From: Batillaria attramentaria
Taxonomy: Eukaryota > Mollusca > Gastropoda > Batillariidae
Length of the DNA stretch: 64,000 bases
Reading direction: 5' to 3'
NCBI GenBank assembly: GCA_018292915.2
Contig: JACVVK020000018.1
Span: 523,501 to 587,500 of the forward strand
Made by a program: the position numbers and the translations under genes
The notes under the pieces: generated by a model
What the model was told of the DNA's origin: nothing
The model's input: only the letters and a program-made list of their open reading frames with translations
Database searches by the model: none
Part shown: positions 12,201-25,015 of the stretch, one piece after another
Numbering within the stretch: the first letter of the stretch is position 1
Layout of the letters: each line of letters starts with the position of its first letter

Positions 12201-14150
12201 CTGAGCCAGCATCTGCTGGGATACTGCACTATATAAAGCAATTTATTATTATTATTATTACATGATTTTATTTGAATTGATCTGATTGATCATTTGTGTG
12301 CTACAGTGGACAATATTCAAGACAATTGTCCTGTGAAAACTTGGCAAGATCTGGTGATCACATTTCCCATAGCGGCACAGTTTTCTCCCTAAAGCCCTGA
12401 GTAAGCATGACGCCTCCTTTCATCTGCAAGTTGCAATGTATGACAACAAACAATATCACCCAAGCTGTTACGACTCACATGTGACTCTGACCTTTATGAG
12501 AGGCCGCTAAAAAAAAAGAAAAAAAAAAAGAGGCAAACAACATAACGTGAATAAGAGGTAAGCTTACGCCAGCATCCCATAACAGCCAACCAAGTGGTGG
12601 CCATGTTGTCTACACACTGTGGGGACACTGATTCATAGATCTGTTGTATTTGACTGTAGAATCCGCCACATGGTGTGAGCCCTTCAAACTGCCACACTGG
12701 CGCTGAAGATGCGAGCGCACTGAGAAAAAAAAACTCTTTCACAACAGGATAATGTCTCTGTATTATTAGTTTACATATCATTATGTCCAGGTACTGTCAG
12801 TCTACCAGGTGACTGTGTCCTTTGTTCTGTGCGTCAGGAAAACCCAAAATAAATGTTTTTTAAAATGAAAAAAAAAACCTCTTCATTTAGCACCATAGCA
12901 AATCTGACAAATAGTTTTGGAAGGATAAAACAGGTCTGCCCTTGGAAGGCAGAAAATGCCTCTACTTTATAGTTTTTTAAGGTATTTGTACATCAAGAAA
13001 ACATCACCAAGGCATGAATGATTAGCTTCTCACCAAGGTCTTTCAATCAGCTAGTAAACTGTCGTGATGAGCAATAAAGAGAAGCAAGGGGAATCATGGT
13101 TGTCAATTCATGTCACATTTACGCATGTACTAATTATGCTATGATCTCTACAGTTGATATACGCTCCCGTGGAGGGGTCCAGACACCACTGTGAGTGTCT
13201 GTGACTTGGGCAGTAAGTAAGACTTAAAAAAAAAAGTTTCTAACTTCCTGTTATGAACAGTAACACTAATAGTAAAGTAACACTCATGATAGTCCTTAAT
13301 ATGAGACCAGTAGTCAGTCCCTTCCAAACAGCACCTTAAACTGTGAGCCTGGCACAGGCAGACACGCACGCACGCAGACTCAGCCAAGCACCCGGAAACC
13401 CCTATCCCATATATGGAAAGTAGCTGAGATACTTTAGTGATAGTTCTACCCACTACAGACAGACTGCTAGACTGATAGACTGAGCAAGAGACTAAGCAAG
13501 TATTAACCTTCCTTCCACCTCACCTACACTGATGTGTAATCAAAGAGCAATACAGCAACTGAAACAATCAGTACGAGTATTGTTGTTTTTGTCAGTATTA
13601 GAAGCACAATACATGACACTTCCCATTCCTTATCCTTTAATTCACTCACCCCAGTACCAGGCTTGGGTATTTCAGTCTCATCCATGCTGCCAGCATCCCC
13701 CCATAAGATCCACCAAACACTATGACAGGGCTGTTTGCTGTTCCAGGTGTTGTTTGCTTGATGTGACGAATAAGTTCAGCGTAGTCGGCCAACGCCTGTT
13801 CTGAAGTCAGGTAGTCCAAGACAGAGGTGTTCTACACCGAGGAAGGGGTAAAAATCTGCAGTTTTAAAATGAAATTAAATGAGAGAGAGAGAATATGAAT
13901 ACGAATACGAATTTATTCCAATACGGGGTCACAGCCCTCCTTTGGAAGGGGGAGTGATACAGAGTATAACAATACTCACACACATGATTGTCTGACAAAT
14001 TTGTACATGTACAGAGTAGCTAGCAAATTTATGCTTGATCATCATTCAAGGTGTTTTAGAGCTTTGTAAAGAAATATGGTTAGACTATGCAAGATACTCT
14101 CGCTTCTGGTTGAGAACAACAATGTTATAACAACATTGAGACAGACAGAC

Positions 14151-14247
<97 letters not shown>

Positions 14248-16454
14248 CACACACACACACAACACACACACACACAGAAACAGGTGGACAGAAAGACAGA
14301 CAGTAAAATGGAAGGACAGACAGACAGACAGAAAGATGAACAGACATATAGTCAGGCAAACAGACAAAGGTAAAATGGTCTCAAAACGTGAAAGTACATT
14401 TTAAATTGGCACACAAACACTATTACCGATATTCGCTGGTTTTACTGCTCTGAACTTACTGCGTACGATTCTGATCCATACGGTAGAGACTGCCCATAGT
14501 ACCTGTGTTCAGCAAACACCAGCAAAGCCTTGAACTCCGGGGCAATGTCCCACAAGAAACCCTGTCAGCAAATGGCAAAAATTAAATGACACTTAAGTAC
14601 AGATTTGCCATGGGAAAAATCTCTTGCTAAACAGGTGAATGCAAAACAGAACAAACAAGGTACAAAGTTTCAGTGTGAGAGTGTTAAATGTGTCATGGGA
14701 GCAATTCATGTGAGGTGTGGGGACTGGGGGAATGGAGGCAGTGTGGTCTTGCTTCTCAATGGTTTTTGTTGTTTTGTTTTTTTTGTTTCACCTGAGGCTA
14801 TCTCATTCAATCTTGTCTTCTTTTTTTTCATGTCTTTATTATTCTTTTTCTCATACAAATAAATGGGCAAAGAAAAAAAGAAACAAACACACAACTATGT
14901 GCAAACAGAAAAATACGGATAAGGCAAAACAAACAAAAGCACAAACAAAAAAACAAAAAAACAAACAAGCAAACAAACAGACAAAAAACAACAACAACAA
15001 ACAAACAAACAAACAAGCAAACAAACACCTCCTAAGTCTTAGTACAAGTTACTTCTAGCTGTACATGTATATTTTAACTGCATATTCTGGTTTAAAAAGG
15101 TTTTTCAGTCGTTTAGATCATTTTTTTTTTTCTGTCGCCAGTCCCCAATTTGGAAACACACATGCTGATGTATATGTATTGCATGATGGCTTGCTTCCAA
15201 TGTTTGCTCTACATAAGAAGGATCACTGACCGAACGTGGATGCTTGTACCAGTAACTGTCACTTTTGTGGCGTCAAAAATGCATTTTGCACGTGGCTATT
15301 AAATTTACTGTCACCAAATACAGTATCTGTGCATAACAGGAATCACAAGCAAGTACCTCACACAGAATCATGTCATGAAGTAGGAATTATAGCCTTACTG
15401 TGTTGTTACAGATCCAAGCGATGTCCCCTTCATTGCCGGTGTAAAAAAAGATGGGTCCGTTGTCATGGTTCCAGAACTGATCTGCCACTAGGTAGCGCTG
15501 TTGGAACTGGTCAGTGTTTCTGAACCCAAAGTGGTCCACCTTACAAATTTTTTTTTTTTTTTTTTTTGTAAAACCATCACAAAAAATACCACAGTAAAAT
15601 ACATTATGCTGCAAAAAAAAAAAAAAAGTGCAGATGTGACAGTGACCCATTCACTGATTAATTAGATAACTGGATAATAATCAGTCAGGTGGGGGAAAAC
15701 AGAGAGTGGGGGAAATGGGGCGGGGGGGGGGGGGGGGGGTGGTTTGACTGATTTTTGGTTTGCTTTATTGCTGTCGTCATGTTGTGTTTTTTTTGGGGTT
15801 GTTTTGTTTGTTTTGTTTTGTTGTTGTTTTTTCTTTGTTTGTTTTGTGTGTGTGCTGTTTGTTTGTTTTTTTGTGTGTTTTTTTGGTTGTTGTTGTTGTT
15901 TTTTTGTTTTTTTTTTGGGGGGGGAGGTGGTGGTGGTGGTGTTTTTGATGGTTTAACATCCCTTTCCACTCGGTGAACATGGTAAGAAAGACAATGAGCA
16001 AAATAAACAACTCTTTGCAGTCTGGTCCATTCTGAGAGAAAAAAAAATTGTCACAAATAATTTATGCTACTTTTTCTTTGAACTGTTGCAAGCCCTGCTG
16101 CGGTTAGATGTTGAAGACAAAACAGCGTGTTGCTCTAAGCGATGTATGTGCGTGTATTGTAAAAAATACTGTGGTAAAATTTGAATATCTTTTAAAAGGT
16201 TTGTACATTTAAGAGGGGAATCATCAGTACATCCCTGCTCGACTGAAGTCAGTGGGGAGGGATCGAGAGGCGTTGTTGTTCCTTAGACTTACGTTTTGGG
16301 TGAAGTTCAGTGTTCGGTAGCTGAATCCATCACGCAATGGGTTCAAGAGCCTTGGGTTATAGGGCGACAATCTTCTGTGCTGCAGCAGTGCTTCAGTTAC
16401 GCCGACACAGCAGACGACACAAGCGCAGAGTAAACACTTGAGTGCGTCCACCAT
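9283..16454 (-). CDS. PRCP: Lysosomal Pro-X carboxypeptidase-like, copy 1; catalytic His lost
   Basis: Peptidase family S28, which cleaves C-terminal residues after proline in lysosomes. Exons in transcript order: 16293-16454, 15399-15539, 14460-14561, 13650-13831, 12568-12719, 11604-11776, 11163-11324, 10076-10266 and 9283-9484. The lengths sum to 1467 nt, or 488 aa (human PRCP is 496). It has an N-terminal hydrophobic signal, a GNEGDI segment, the nucleophile motif FGGSYGGML in exon 4 and a C-terminal LDPLAQGGV with the Asp. The usual HHLDLR is QQLDLR here (codons CAG CAG), so the charge-relay His is missing. The canonical DPWSGGG is also altered. All exons are open and all splice sites intact, so this looks like a conserved pseudoenzyme rather than a decayed gene. 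Exon 8 is 6 nt longer than in copies 2 and 3. Confidence 0.93.
10346..10813 (+). mobile_element. SINE family B with target-site duplication
   Basis: tRNA-like head first (CCCCCGTAGTGTAGTGGTTA), A-rich 3' tail. It is flanked by the direct repeat ACATGAATCAGTTAAA (about 10330-10345 and 10814-10829). It lies in the last intron of PRCP copy 1, opposite to the gene, and lacks an internal segment present in the other copies. Confidence 0.92.
12060..12260. repeat. Poly-C tract, TG microsatellite and ATT-tailed SINE remnant
   Basis: A C-rich run (12060-12090) is followed by a GT run (about 12164-12186) and by GAGTGCTCTGAGCC...TATAAAGCAATTTATTATT. The last part resembles the 3' tail of the family D SINEs at 19.65 and 40.0 kb. 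It lies in intron 5 of PRCP copy 1. Confidence 0.6.
14138..14340. repeat. Compound microsatellite (AGAC)n-(AC)n-(AGAC)n
   Basis: GACA tetranucleotides flank a long AC run (about 14180-14275). It lies in intron 3 of PRCP copy 1. The ORFs across it encode only dipeptide repeats and are not genes. Confidence 0.95.
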
Positions 16455-16470
16455 TTTGTACAAAGATCAA

Positions 16471-16492
16471 TCACATGATATCAATCACATGA
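16471..16492 (-). promoter_or_regulatory. Paired TCACATGA boxes upstream of PRCP copy 1
   Basis: TCACATGA occurs at 16471-16478 and again at 16485-16492, starting 17 bp upstream of the ATG. The same box occurs once at matching distance upstream of copies 2 and 3. It resembles the MITF/TFE M-box (TCATGTGA). The regulatory role is inferred. Confidence 0.5.
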
Positions 16493-17014
16493 CATCACAC
16501 AGCGAAGGGAAGTAATTGACATATCGGTCAACTCGACCCACTGCAGTCAGCCCAGTTCGGCCTTTCTCAATGGCAGATCGGCCTAAGGCCATAGTAAGGT
16601 CGGCACTATTTATGGCTAACCCATGAGTGATCAGGGAAGTCTGTATTCATTGCTGAATTTGCAACTGTTTGTACTGATGCGATTGTAGAGATTGCCGGCT
16701 GTGCACACAAACTACCATGATCTTACAGCCTGCGTGCACTAACACACACACAGACACACGACATTCCCGCATACACTTGACACACACACACACACAGAGT
16801 GTGCACACACACACACACACAAAATGCCTAACAAAGCCTTCTGGATTACAGCTGCTGACACTGGAAGTAATGGACACTCACTAGTAACTGCACATACATA
16901 CATACCTAACTTAACAGAACTTAGTCTTTAATAAATTGTGCAGACATACATACTCTTTTCATTAAGCCATTCATAGAAAAGACACAACACGTACTCAGTT
17001 CTGTCAACTGCCAA

Positions 17015-18144
17015 TTTATTCACTAAATAGAAAAATGGACATTCATTGCAAAAGATGCATTAAACACAAATGCATTGAAACAAATGGGGCGTAAAATTAC
17101 AAAAACTTGAAACAGACAAACATACGTGTGTATATATATGGTAGCTTCCATTGGTGAGAGAGGAAAAAAAAAAAGGGGGGGGGGGGGGAGGGGTAATAAA
17201 AAAAAAAGAAGCAAGCTAACAGTAAGCAGTAAAACAGACTAGCTAATACAAACACGAGTACCTATGTATGAATGAAGGCTCTTATTATCTTCTGGAATTA
17301 ATAAAGTAATCTGAACTGAATTGAATTGAATTAAAAAATAACGGTCTTCTGTTAAAGTGCACTCTTATTAAAATATAAAGGTCCACTTTAACAGCCGAAG
17401 ACTTTGTGGCACTTTCATCCACTCACACCAAAAGGAATGGTTGAATGAGTAACACAGTTCTGCAAAATACATCTGTAGATTTATTATCTATGACATAGGT
17501 TATAAGTATAATTAAGATTGTCTGTTCATTGTGAAAATACAAGCATTATGTGCTGTATATATATAAGCCATATACAGTCTCATCCAAAATATACATGTAC
17601 TATATTTGGCAAAGGTCAAGTTTGTAAAAACAGAGGAAATCCGCTGCTGCCGAGCGAACTGAAGTCTGTCTTCCAAAAGCGACGCTGGCGCAATGAGCTG
17701 CACACATCGGAGAAGAGGAGGAAGCGTCCAGCGTGCGGAATTAGGTCATGTTATGCAAAGCCAATAGCGTGGCAACGCGAATAGCGTGGCGTTGGCGCTG
17801 GCCGCCTACGGAGAGGAAAGCCATGCTAGCCATAAATAGCCATGCGCTTGTGAACGGCGCGCAACTTGTTATTTGGCAAAGGTAAATATACAGTATATTG
17901 TGCTTGTACTTTCATGATGAACATGCAGGCAGACATTCCTCTTTACACACGTACATACAAACTACCTCATAGATAATAAATTTGCGAATGTATGCATCAC
18001 CTGAACGGATGTCAAAACTTATTTCACATGTATCTTGTACTTTATTCTCAACAGACTGACTAGCAATTTACTCATAATTATATCTGCCTCAATGACAGAA
18101 TTCACAGAAATCTGGCAGGCACACCGACATTAACCTGTCTTTAT
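17015..18144 (-). other. Presumed 3' UTR of PRCP copy 2, with poly(A) signal and an insertion
   Basis: The stretch is homologous to the sequence after the copy 3 stop (about 36263-37836): shared blocks include TTGCACTTTCATCCAC-like sequence and GGAATGGTTG. Minus-strand AATAAA (TTTATT at 17015-17020) lies in a block also conserved at 36263-36268. The segment 17617-17869 is an insertion with a 14-bp duplication. The strip 16493-17014 between this and copy 1 shows only CA-rich repeat. Confidence 0.6.
17617..17869. mobile_element. 253-bp insertion flanked by a 14-bp direct repeat
   Basis: The direct repeat TATTTGGCAAAGGT occurs at 17603-17616 and 17870-17883. The enclosed segment is GC-richer than its surroundings and has neither a tRNA-like head nor a poly(A) tail that I can see. 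Its family is not recognised. Confidence 0.7.
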
Positions 18145-21100
18145 CTATCCATACAGCCAGTCCCTCAAGATATTCTTTTCCTGTTCCCGCGCTTCACGGA
18201 CATCTGATGGGTCAGCAGGATTCTGACCCCGCAGGTCCAGGTGATGGGCGGCCATTGGAATCTGAATGGCAATCAGGGAAGGTGATAGCGTCTCCAGCAC
18301 TCCTGCTTGTGACAGCGGGTCCAGCAAACCATTACTGCGAGGAAAAGTAAAACATCAAGTATAAACAACAAATGTTGGCAATCAGTTTTTTCCCATTGTA
18401 CCAAGGTTTGGTTTGGCTTGCTTTGTGTGTGTGTCGGCATGCACACACATTTTCTATTGCACTATTATGTTATTTCTTTTTCTACCATCTGCTTATCAGG
18501 GGATCTGTTTCTTCTGAACAGTAAACAAATTGTTGAGTGCACAACTGATACAGATAGTCAACATGTTCCAGTTTTGCGACACAAAATTTCTCATTGAACA
18601 GCTGACAGATAGTAACGATGTATTATATGAATGCTCACTGTGATAAAAAAAACAAAACAAACACACACACACACACAAAAACACCACACTAACTCTATAA
18701 AATTCTTGATTCTTTGCTTTTAGCAGTGACCTTGCAGCAACTACATGTATCACATTCTAATAAGCTTCAAAGAGATTTCAGAGATCTGTACAAACAAAAT
18801 TAATGATCAGAAATGATGACTTGATTTTCTGTCCAGTGAAACAGCAAATCAGCAAATAGGCACTCTGATTAACTTAGAGTGTTAATATTACTTATATTTG
18901 TACTAACCTGAAGATGATGTTGGAAGCTGACATGATCTCTTTGCCCCAGTATTGCAGAGAGATCCAGTCTTCCCGTGGCGCAACGCCAATATTGTACTTG
19001 CACTGCTCCGAGTAGTAACCAATGTCCCAATCCATGTTGAAGAACATGCTTGTGTTGTTGGAGCAAAGTGGCATCACCAGCTCCGTGCATGTCTGGAATC
19101 ATATCGAAATACGAACAATTCTGAATTTGTTATTTTGCACTGAAAATAAAAAAATCACTAGTATGCATGCTGTTTACCAAGGACTATTTTAAACCATTTC
19201 ACAATTCTGATTGATTAACACATTAGAAACTAGAACTAGGAACTAGACATTTTCACTTGAACTCGTCATATGTGTTCAACACAACCCTTCAATTATTATC
19301 TGTAAACACATACTTTGGAATGACACAGTTTTTTTTTTGTTTTTTGTTTTTTAAAGTATGCAGCTTCTTACAGACCTGATAATACCATGCCCTGTCTCCA
19401 AAGTTGTCAGTGGCCTGTTTGGACATGTTGAGGCATGTTGCCTGCCCCGTATAGTTGAAGTACATGTTCATTCCTCTCCCCATTGCCTCCAGTAAAGCCT
19501 TGTCACTCAAAGGTGTCTCAAGATACTTGCAAAACTCCTGAGAATGATATGGGAAGAATGCAAAACCCAGTAATGAACACACACACACAAATCATCTGTG
19601 AGACTCGATATGATCAGACATGGTACTGTTGTACATGTACTGTTCGTTGGGGCGGTCGGTGATCTGGTGGTTAAGAGACTTGTCACCAATGCGAGAGGTC
19701 AGGGGTTCAAGTCCCACTCGGGGCAAAGAATTTTTCCTTCTCGCATGTGGCACCGTTCATTCAGGCCAATCATCGGGGGTTCTCTCCAGGTACTCCGGCT
19801 TCCTCCCCCTCTGCTTTGGAAATGTTCAGCCCACAAAATTTGAAAAATAAATGCAATTCTAACATTCCAGTTCAGTTCGTGGCGCTCTGAGCCGATTCAT
19901 GAAATTGGGTAAAGCGCCTATACAAATTACAATACTCATTATTATTATTATTACATTTCTACAGTCCCATTACCGTGGTATGAGAAATTCGGATTGCTAC
20001 ACCCCCAGGAGAAGCACATCACCATAGTTCAGTACCACCCCTTACTTTTTGTCTTTTTCCTGCATGTACAGTGTGTGTTTGTTTTTCAATCCTGCAGCCC
20101 CTCCTGTATCAAATGGGATCCCTAACCCTGGAAGTGCTGAGCTTGGAATATTGCAGACTACCTCTATGGCTTTTTCAGCATGAGACAAATAATTAATTCT
20201 GTAAGACAAGGGTTAATGTGCACACTTGATGCTATGCATGCGTATGTACACGAAGATGAGACGGGCACCGTAAACGAGTCTGCACCTGAATTTGACTCAG
20301 TTTGGATGGAAAACTCCCACCAAACTCCTGCCAGTCAGGGATTTGAACCAGGCAGCTTAGGACCCAAAGTTGAATACCGTAACCACAAGACCAAATCCCC
20401 TGTAGTGTGTTGCAGAGTGAGCATTGCAGAAAATCTGTACTGTCATTGGTGTTTGTACACCATAAAATAGAACATAAACTTGCAAAACTATTGAAAATTT
20501 ACTTGCATTGCACCAATGACAGATGCATGTAGATGGCATGTTACTTGTCGCTCGATCTGCAAGTAAGCACTGTAAGTATTTCTGGCTACAAATGCAAAAC
20601 TGGACGTAGATTGAAAACCTTCACAGGGTATGCAGGAAGAGGCTCCAGAAACGATGCAGGGTAAGGATAGTTGGCTGTGGCCAGGTTCACCAAAACATTG
20701 ACGATCCAGTCCAATAACGGATCCAGATCATACTTGGACTCAATCGGCTTGCACAGCCTGAAAGCCTTTGTCAGAACATCCAGGGCACCGGCTGCAACCA
20801 AAAAAGGCGCAATTGTGGTCAAAGCAAGGGAATCTCTGTTACCATGTAATTTTTATTTATTACTATTTCTTACATTATTAAGAAAGATTTTTAAAATTTG
20901 TATTTATTTATCTATTTATTTTATTTATTTATCTATTTATGTATTTAATTTTTTTTTTTTTTTTTTTTGGGGGGGGGGGGGGGAGAAAATCACTGCATAC
21001 TCAAACTCATTCTGCATAGACCTGAATGATGCTTGCGCATAAAATAAAATAACCTAAAATCTCACAGAACCTTAAAATCACATGAACACACTTCTTTGAA

Positions 21101-21609
21101 TGACCTGTGCTAAACTCCATAAGATGAACAGCTCATAGTCATAAGCAAAGCGTCTAACCTGAAGAAAGCTTGTCTCCATAAGCAAGGTCACGTCACACAG
21201 ATTTAGCTTGATATGAACCAACAGGAACAGACACAGCGGGGAGTGCCAGGAGCACAAAAGCAGCACAGGAGGGTAAAACCAGCGGTGCTAGGTTCAAATA
21301 AGCTGGTAAGGATAAACAGACAGACAAACAAACTGTACCTGTAATACACGTACAACAAAATATAAGAAAGGTAACAATGCAGAAGGGGGAGAGTGTGTGT
21401 GTGTGTTAGGGGGGGGGGGGGGGGGGGGGGGGCAATTTCTGACTGTGTCATCAAAAATAGCAAGCTGCAGCATACAACCATTTTCTGGGTCACTAAGTGT
21501 GTCCAGGCATTTCACACATAACAAATCTTGTTTTTCTGACAAACAAACCAACAGATTGGCCAGAAAGAAACCCATCTCACTGAGTCACGGCATCAATCAT
21601 CATCATATA

Positions 21610-21640
<31 letters not shown>

Positions 21641-24007
21641 AGCAGACAAACAAACTAACAAAAAACAGCCAAATAATAAACAGAACAAAAGAACTTACGC
21701 CACTGGCCTGTGATAGTCGACCAAGAGTTGGCGATATTATCCACACACTGTGGGGAAACCGACTCATAGATCTGCTGCAATTTACTGTAGAACCCGCCAC
21801 ATGGTGTTAGCCCTTCAAACTGCCACACTGGTGCTGATGATGTAAGCGCACTGGAAGGGAGAGGAAAAACGAGCTTTGAAATATTTCACTGGTGGTTGAT
21901 GAAGTTCACTGTCAATATACCGGCCCCCGTGGTGTAGTGGTTAGCACTTCGGACTATGGACCGGGAGACCCGGGTTCGATCCCCAGCCGCGGCAAGCGGG
22001 TTTTTTTCCTACCTAGGTCGGCTCCTACCCAGAGCGGGTGTGCTATGGGCCCAATGGCGAGGCTGTTGCCACACAGCGAGCTTCACCCACTTCACGGTGC
22101 TGACTTGGTATGTCACGCCGGCACAGTGCACTTATCTTGACGCGGGTGTGCTGGCTTGCGATCCCTGATGACCCCTAGAGCTATGTCAGTGGGAGCGTAG
22201 TGCTCCCGGCAGGTTCAACCAAGCTGAACAGGTCTGTGTTGGGTAGGGGACTGACCAAAAGTGCAAACTGGGTTAGGGTAGCTGGAGCTCATTAGCTGTG
22301 GCAGGCAATCCAGCTAAGTGAAGGGAAAACACTGACAGAAAAACCCGGACAGGACATAGTCATCAGCCGTGGCAGGCAAGTGTCCTAGGAAAAGGAAAAT
22401 TCCAAACAAACACTGTCAATATGGTGTGTTTAGCCTGGGGAATTGCTGAAACAAAGACTGAAACCTAGGCCGGGGTGCAGCAGTAGCACACTACTGTGTG
22501 ACCACGAGGGCAACGCCCTACTTTAGAAAAACTTCTTCTTTTTTTTGGCATTTTTAAAGGCAAGGTGTTTAGTACAATCTACTGGCACCCAAATGATAAA
22601 TTCATACTGCCTTGGTACTGATATACATATATATATATATGCAAGCCTTCAAAACTGAAGTCCAATACACTATTACATGTATCATGATACACGACTATGC
22701 CTGCAACCTTTTCTCCCTTCCGTTTCTTCGGCTGAACTTGGATTTTTTGGCTGAAAGGATAGGAAATTTGACTGAAAATTGCCAAGTGACTGACAATTCC
22801 CCAGCCTGTATGTTAATTAATGTTTCCCAATGTTTCCCAACATACAAAGTTAACCCACTGGACAAGACGAAACAATTATCAGTGCAGTGGTTCCAGGTGA
22901 AAGGATCTGCCATTGAAGTGCTAACCACTACACAACAGCGACCGGTATACATAAATATAGTTCTAATACAACATCAGTGTGCCAGTGTTGTGAATGTTAA
23001 ATTTCTTCTTACATTATACTTTTAGTAATGTTTCTCATAAACTGGCAGCACTCCAGCAGCACTGAAGTGTAATCACAGTTTTACAGGGATGGACTTAACT
23101 GGTAATTACCGGTAAAATACTGGTTTGAAAAGGAAAATACTGGTTGGAAAATCAGTAGCCGGTAGAACCTACCGGTTCTTATTTTGTTTGACTGGTTTCA
23201 AAAATGAAGGAAAAGAGAGAAAAAAGTCTCTGAGTCAGAGAGAGAGAGAGAGAGAGCCGTGCCGAGATGTAGTAGTGAGTGTATGACGCCTGTCATTTAA
23301 TTAATTGACAAACACCGTAACAGTTAAAGTTAGCAATTAACTTATCAATGCATTCGTCGGCAGATTTTCGGTGGCAAAATTAGTTACTGATTTCCGTGAC
23401 TGGCCTACCGGTTCGCGTGCGAGTAGGTTTGTTTACTGTGACGTCATACCGGTTTGGAAAATGCCTAGCGCGATCACTGGTTTTATCCACTCACCCTAAC
23501 ACCAGGTTTGGGTATTTCAGCCTCATCCATGCTGCCAGCATTCCACCATAGGATCCACCAAACACAATGACAGGACTCTTGGCTGCCCCAGGCATGGTGC
23601 ACTTGATGTGGCGAATAAGTTCAGCGTAGTCAGCCAAGGCCTGTTCTGCAGTCAAGTAGTCCAGGGCAGAGCTGTTCTACATCATACAGTACAAACACAT
23701 GTAAGTCCCTAGCATTAGGCCACACAAGAACTCCAGACTGATGATCATGACAGTGTGTGGGGGCACCCACCCACTGTAACACAGTTTTACTGTTCTGAAT
23801 TACTTACTGCGAATGAATCTGATCCATAAGGCAGAGACTCTCCGTAGTATCGATGTTCAGCAAACACCAGCAAGGCCTTGAAATCTGGGGCCATATCCCA
23901 CATGAAACCCTGTACATACACACAGAACAACAACTGTCAAAGTGGTTGCAAAAAATATCCAACGATCTTTCAATTACAGTAAATGCAATAAAATGAAACC
24001 CAACAGA

Positions 24008-24059
<52 letters not shown>

Positions 24060-24070
24060 CCATCATGAGA

Positions 24071-24136
<66 letters not shown>

Positions 24137-24990
24137 TCCTCTTTAGTTCAAACTATAGTAAAGTATAAACAGGTAGATGTTTCTCATTAAACATTTAGCC
24201 ACAAAGTGTGGCATGTTTTCATCCACTGGTGAATCTCATTCCTATGCCTTATACAGCACAGTCTGCATAAGACAGCCACAACTATAATCTTACTGTGTTG
24301 TTACAGAGCCAAGCAATGTCCCCCTCATTGCCCGTATAGAAAAAGATGGGTCCGTTGTCATGGTTCCAGAACTGATCTGCCACCAGGTAGCGCTGTTGGA
24401 ACTTGTCAGTGTTTCTGAACCCAAAATGATCCACCTATAGGTGCAAAGAAATAGCCATAACTAAAATGTGCCCATAGGTTTGCTGACCTCAAAACTGACT
24501 CCGAATGAAATTTAATATGAAGACTGGAAAGCTGCTGGCAATGGACAATCACAGTGGATATCCAGCTGGACAGGGTGTACGCCTGTCAGACCTCAATTCG
24601 CACACGACCGTGTTTCTTGAGAAGGTGACGGAGAAGGCAAGGATTCCCGGTGCGCAGGATTTTAGTGGGATTTTCAATATTCACAAGCAGACTCGTTTAC
24701 AGTGCATGTCTCTCCTACGTCTACAAACGTAACACACAATACCAAATGTGCACGTTAAAAATCCTACATCAAACGAGAGGGGCTGTGAAATGGAAAACAG
24801 TTAACCTAAACCAGCTGCTTTCACTTACATTTTGGGTGAAGTTCAGCGTTTGGTAACTGTATCCGTCATGCAATGGATTCCTGTGTTTTGGGTTATATGG
24901 CGATGATCTTCTATAGTGAAACACCGCTGCAGTTGTCCCAAGGAAAGAGACAACGGATACGCCGAACAATACTTTCAGAGCATCCACCAT
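18145..24990 (-). CDS. PRCP: Lysosomal Pro-X carboxypeptidase, copy 2
   Basis: Family S28 serine carboxypeptidase, predicted lysosomal. Exons: 24829-24990, 24294-24434, 23808-23909, 23495-23676, 21699-21850, 20619-20791, 19376-19537, 18908-19092 and 18145-18334. They total 1449 nt, or 482 aa. Exons 1-7 match copies 1 and 3 in length, and all intron phases (0,0,0,2,1,0,0,2) are shared. It has a signal peptide, NFTQN near the end of exon 1, FGGSYGGML (nucleophile Ser), LDPLSQAGV (Asp) and AAHHLDLR (His), so the triad is complete. The usual Trp of DPWSGGG is Leu, as in copy 1, and exon 5 ([19 protein letters not shown]) is closest to copy 1. Copies 1 and 2 are therefore probably the younger pair. 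Confidence 0.95.
19648..19945 (+). mobile_element. tRNA-derived SINE, family D
   Basis: tRNA-like head GGTGGTTAAGAGACTTGTC with B box GGGGTTCAAGTCCC. The body has GGCACCGTTCATTC, and the 3' end is TAAAGCGCCTATACAA followed by ATT repeats. A second full copy is at 40.0 kb and a tail-only copy at 58.3 kb. It lies in intron 6 of PRCP copy 2. Confidence 0.82.
20210..20402 (-). mobile_element. Diverged SINE, family C head
   Basis: Read on the minus strand it starts GGGGATTTGGTCTTGTGGTT and continues GAGCTGCCTGGTTC-like sequence (here AAGCTGCCTGGTTC). This is a diverged relative of the family C copies at 36.4 and 45.8 kb. Confidence 0.55.
20950..20985. repeat. Poly-T / poly-G tract
   Basis: A run of T followed directly by a run of G, in intron 5 of PRCP copy 2. 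Confidence 0.9.
21920..22409 (+). mobile_element. SINE with family B head and a different 3' body
   Basis: The first about 190 bp match the family B head (CCCCCGTGGTGTAGTGGTTA) and proximal body. After about 22,110 the sequence diverges completely. CACTGTCAATAT at both flanks (21908-21919 and about 22411-22422) is the target-site duplication. It lies in intron 4 of PRCP copy 2. Confidence 0.85.
24009..24134. repeat. Adjacent (CA)n and (TG)n runs forming a large inverted repeat
   Basis: A CA run (24009-24054) and a TG run (24075-24134) are separated by about 20 bp, in intron 2 of PRCP copy 2. The runs are mutually complementary. Confidence 0.92.
24640..24806 (+). mobile_element. SINE family C, 3' fragment
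   Basis: It shares CAAGCAGACTCGTTTAC-like and GAAATGGAAAACAGTTAACC sequence with the 45.8-kb copy. It overlies intron 1 of PRCP copy 2 and ends just before exon 1. Confidence 0.6.
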
Positions 24991-25006
24991 TTTGTACAAA
25001 GCTCGA

Positions 25007-25015
25007 TCATGTGAC
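25007..25015 (-). promoter_or_regulatory. TCATGTGAC box upstream of PRCP copy 2
   Basis: It begins 17 bp upstream of the ATG. Copies 1 and 2 also share TTTTGTACAAAG between the box and the start codon. Confidence 0.5.

Noticed and set aside
14042..14367. Valine/cysteine-rich ORFs
   Set aside because: Dipeptide translations of the AC/GACA microsatellite.
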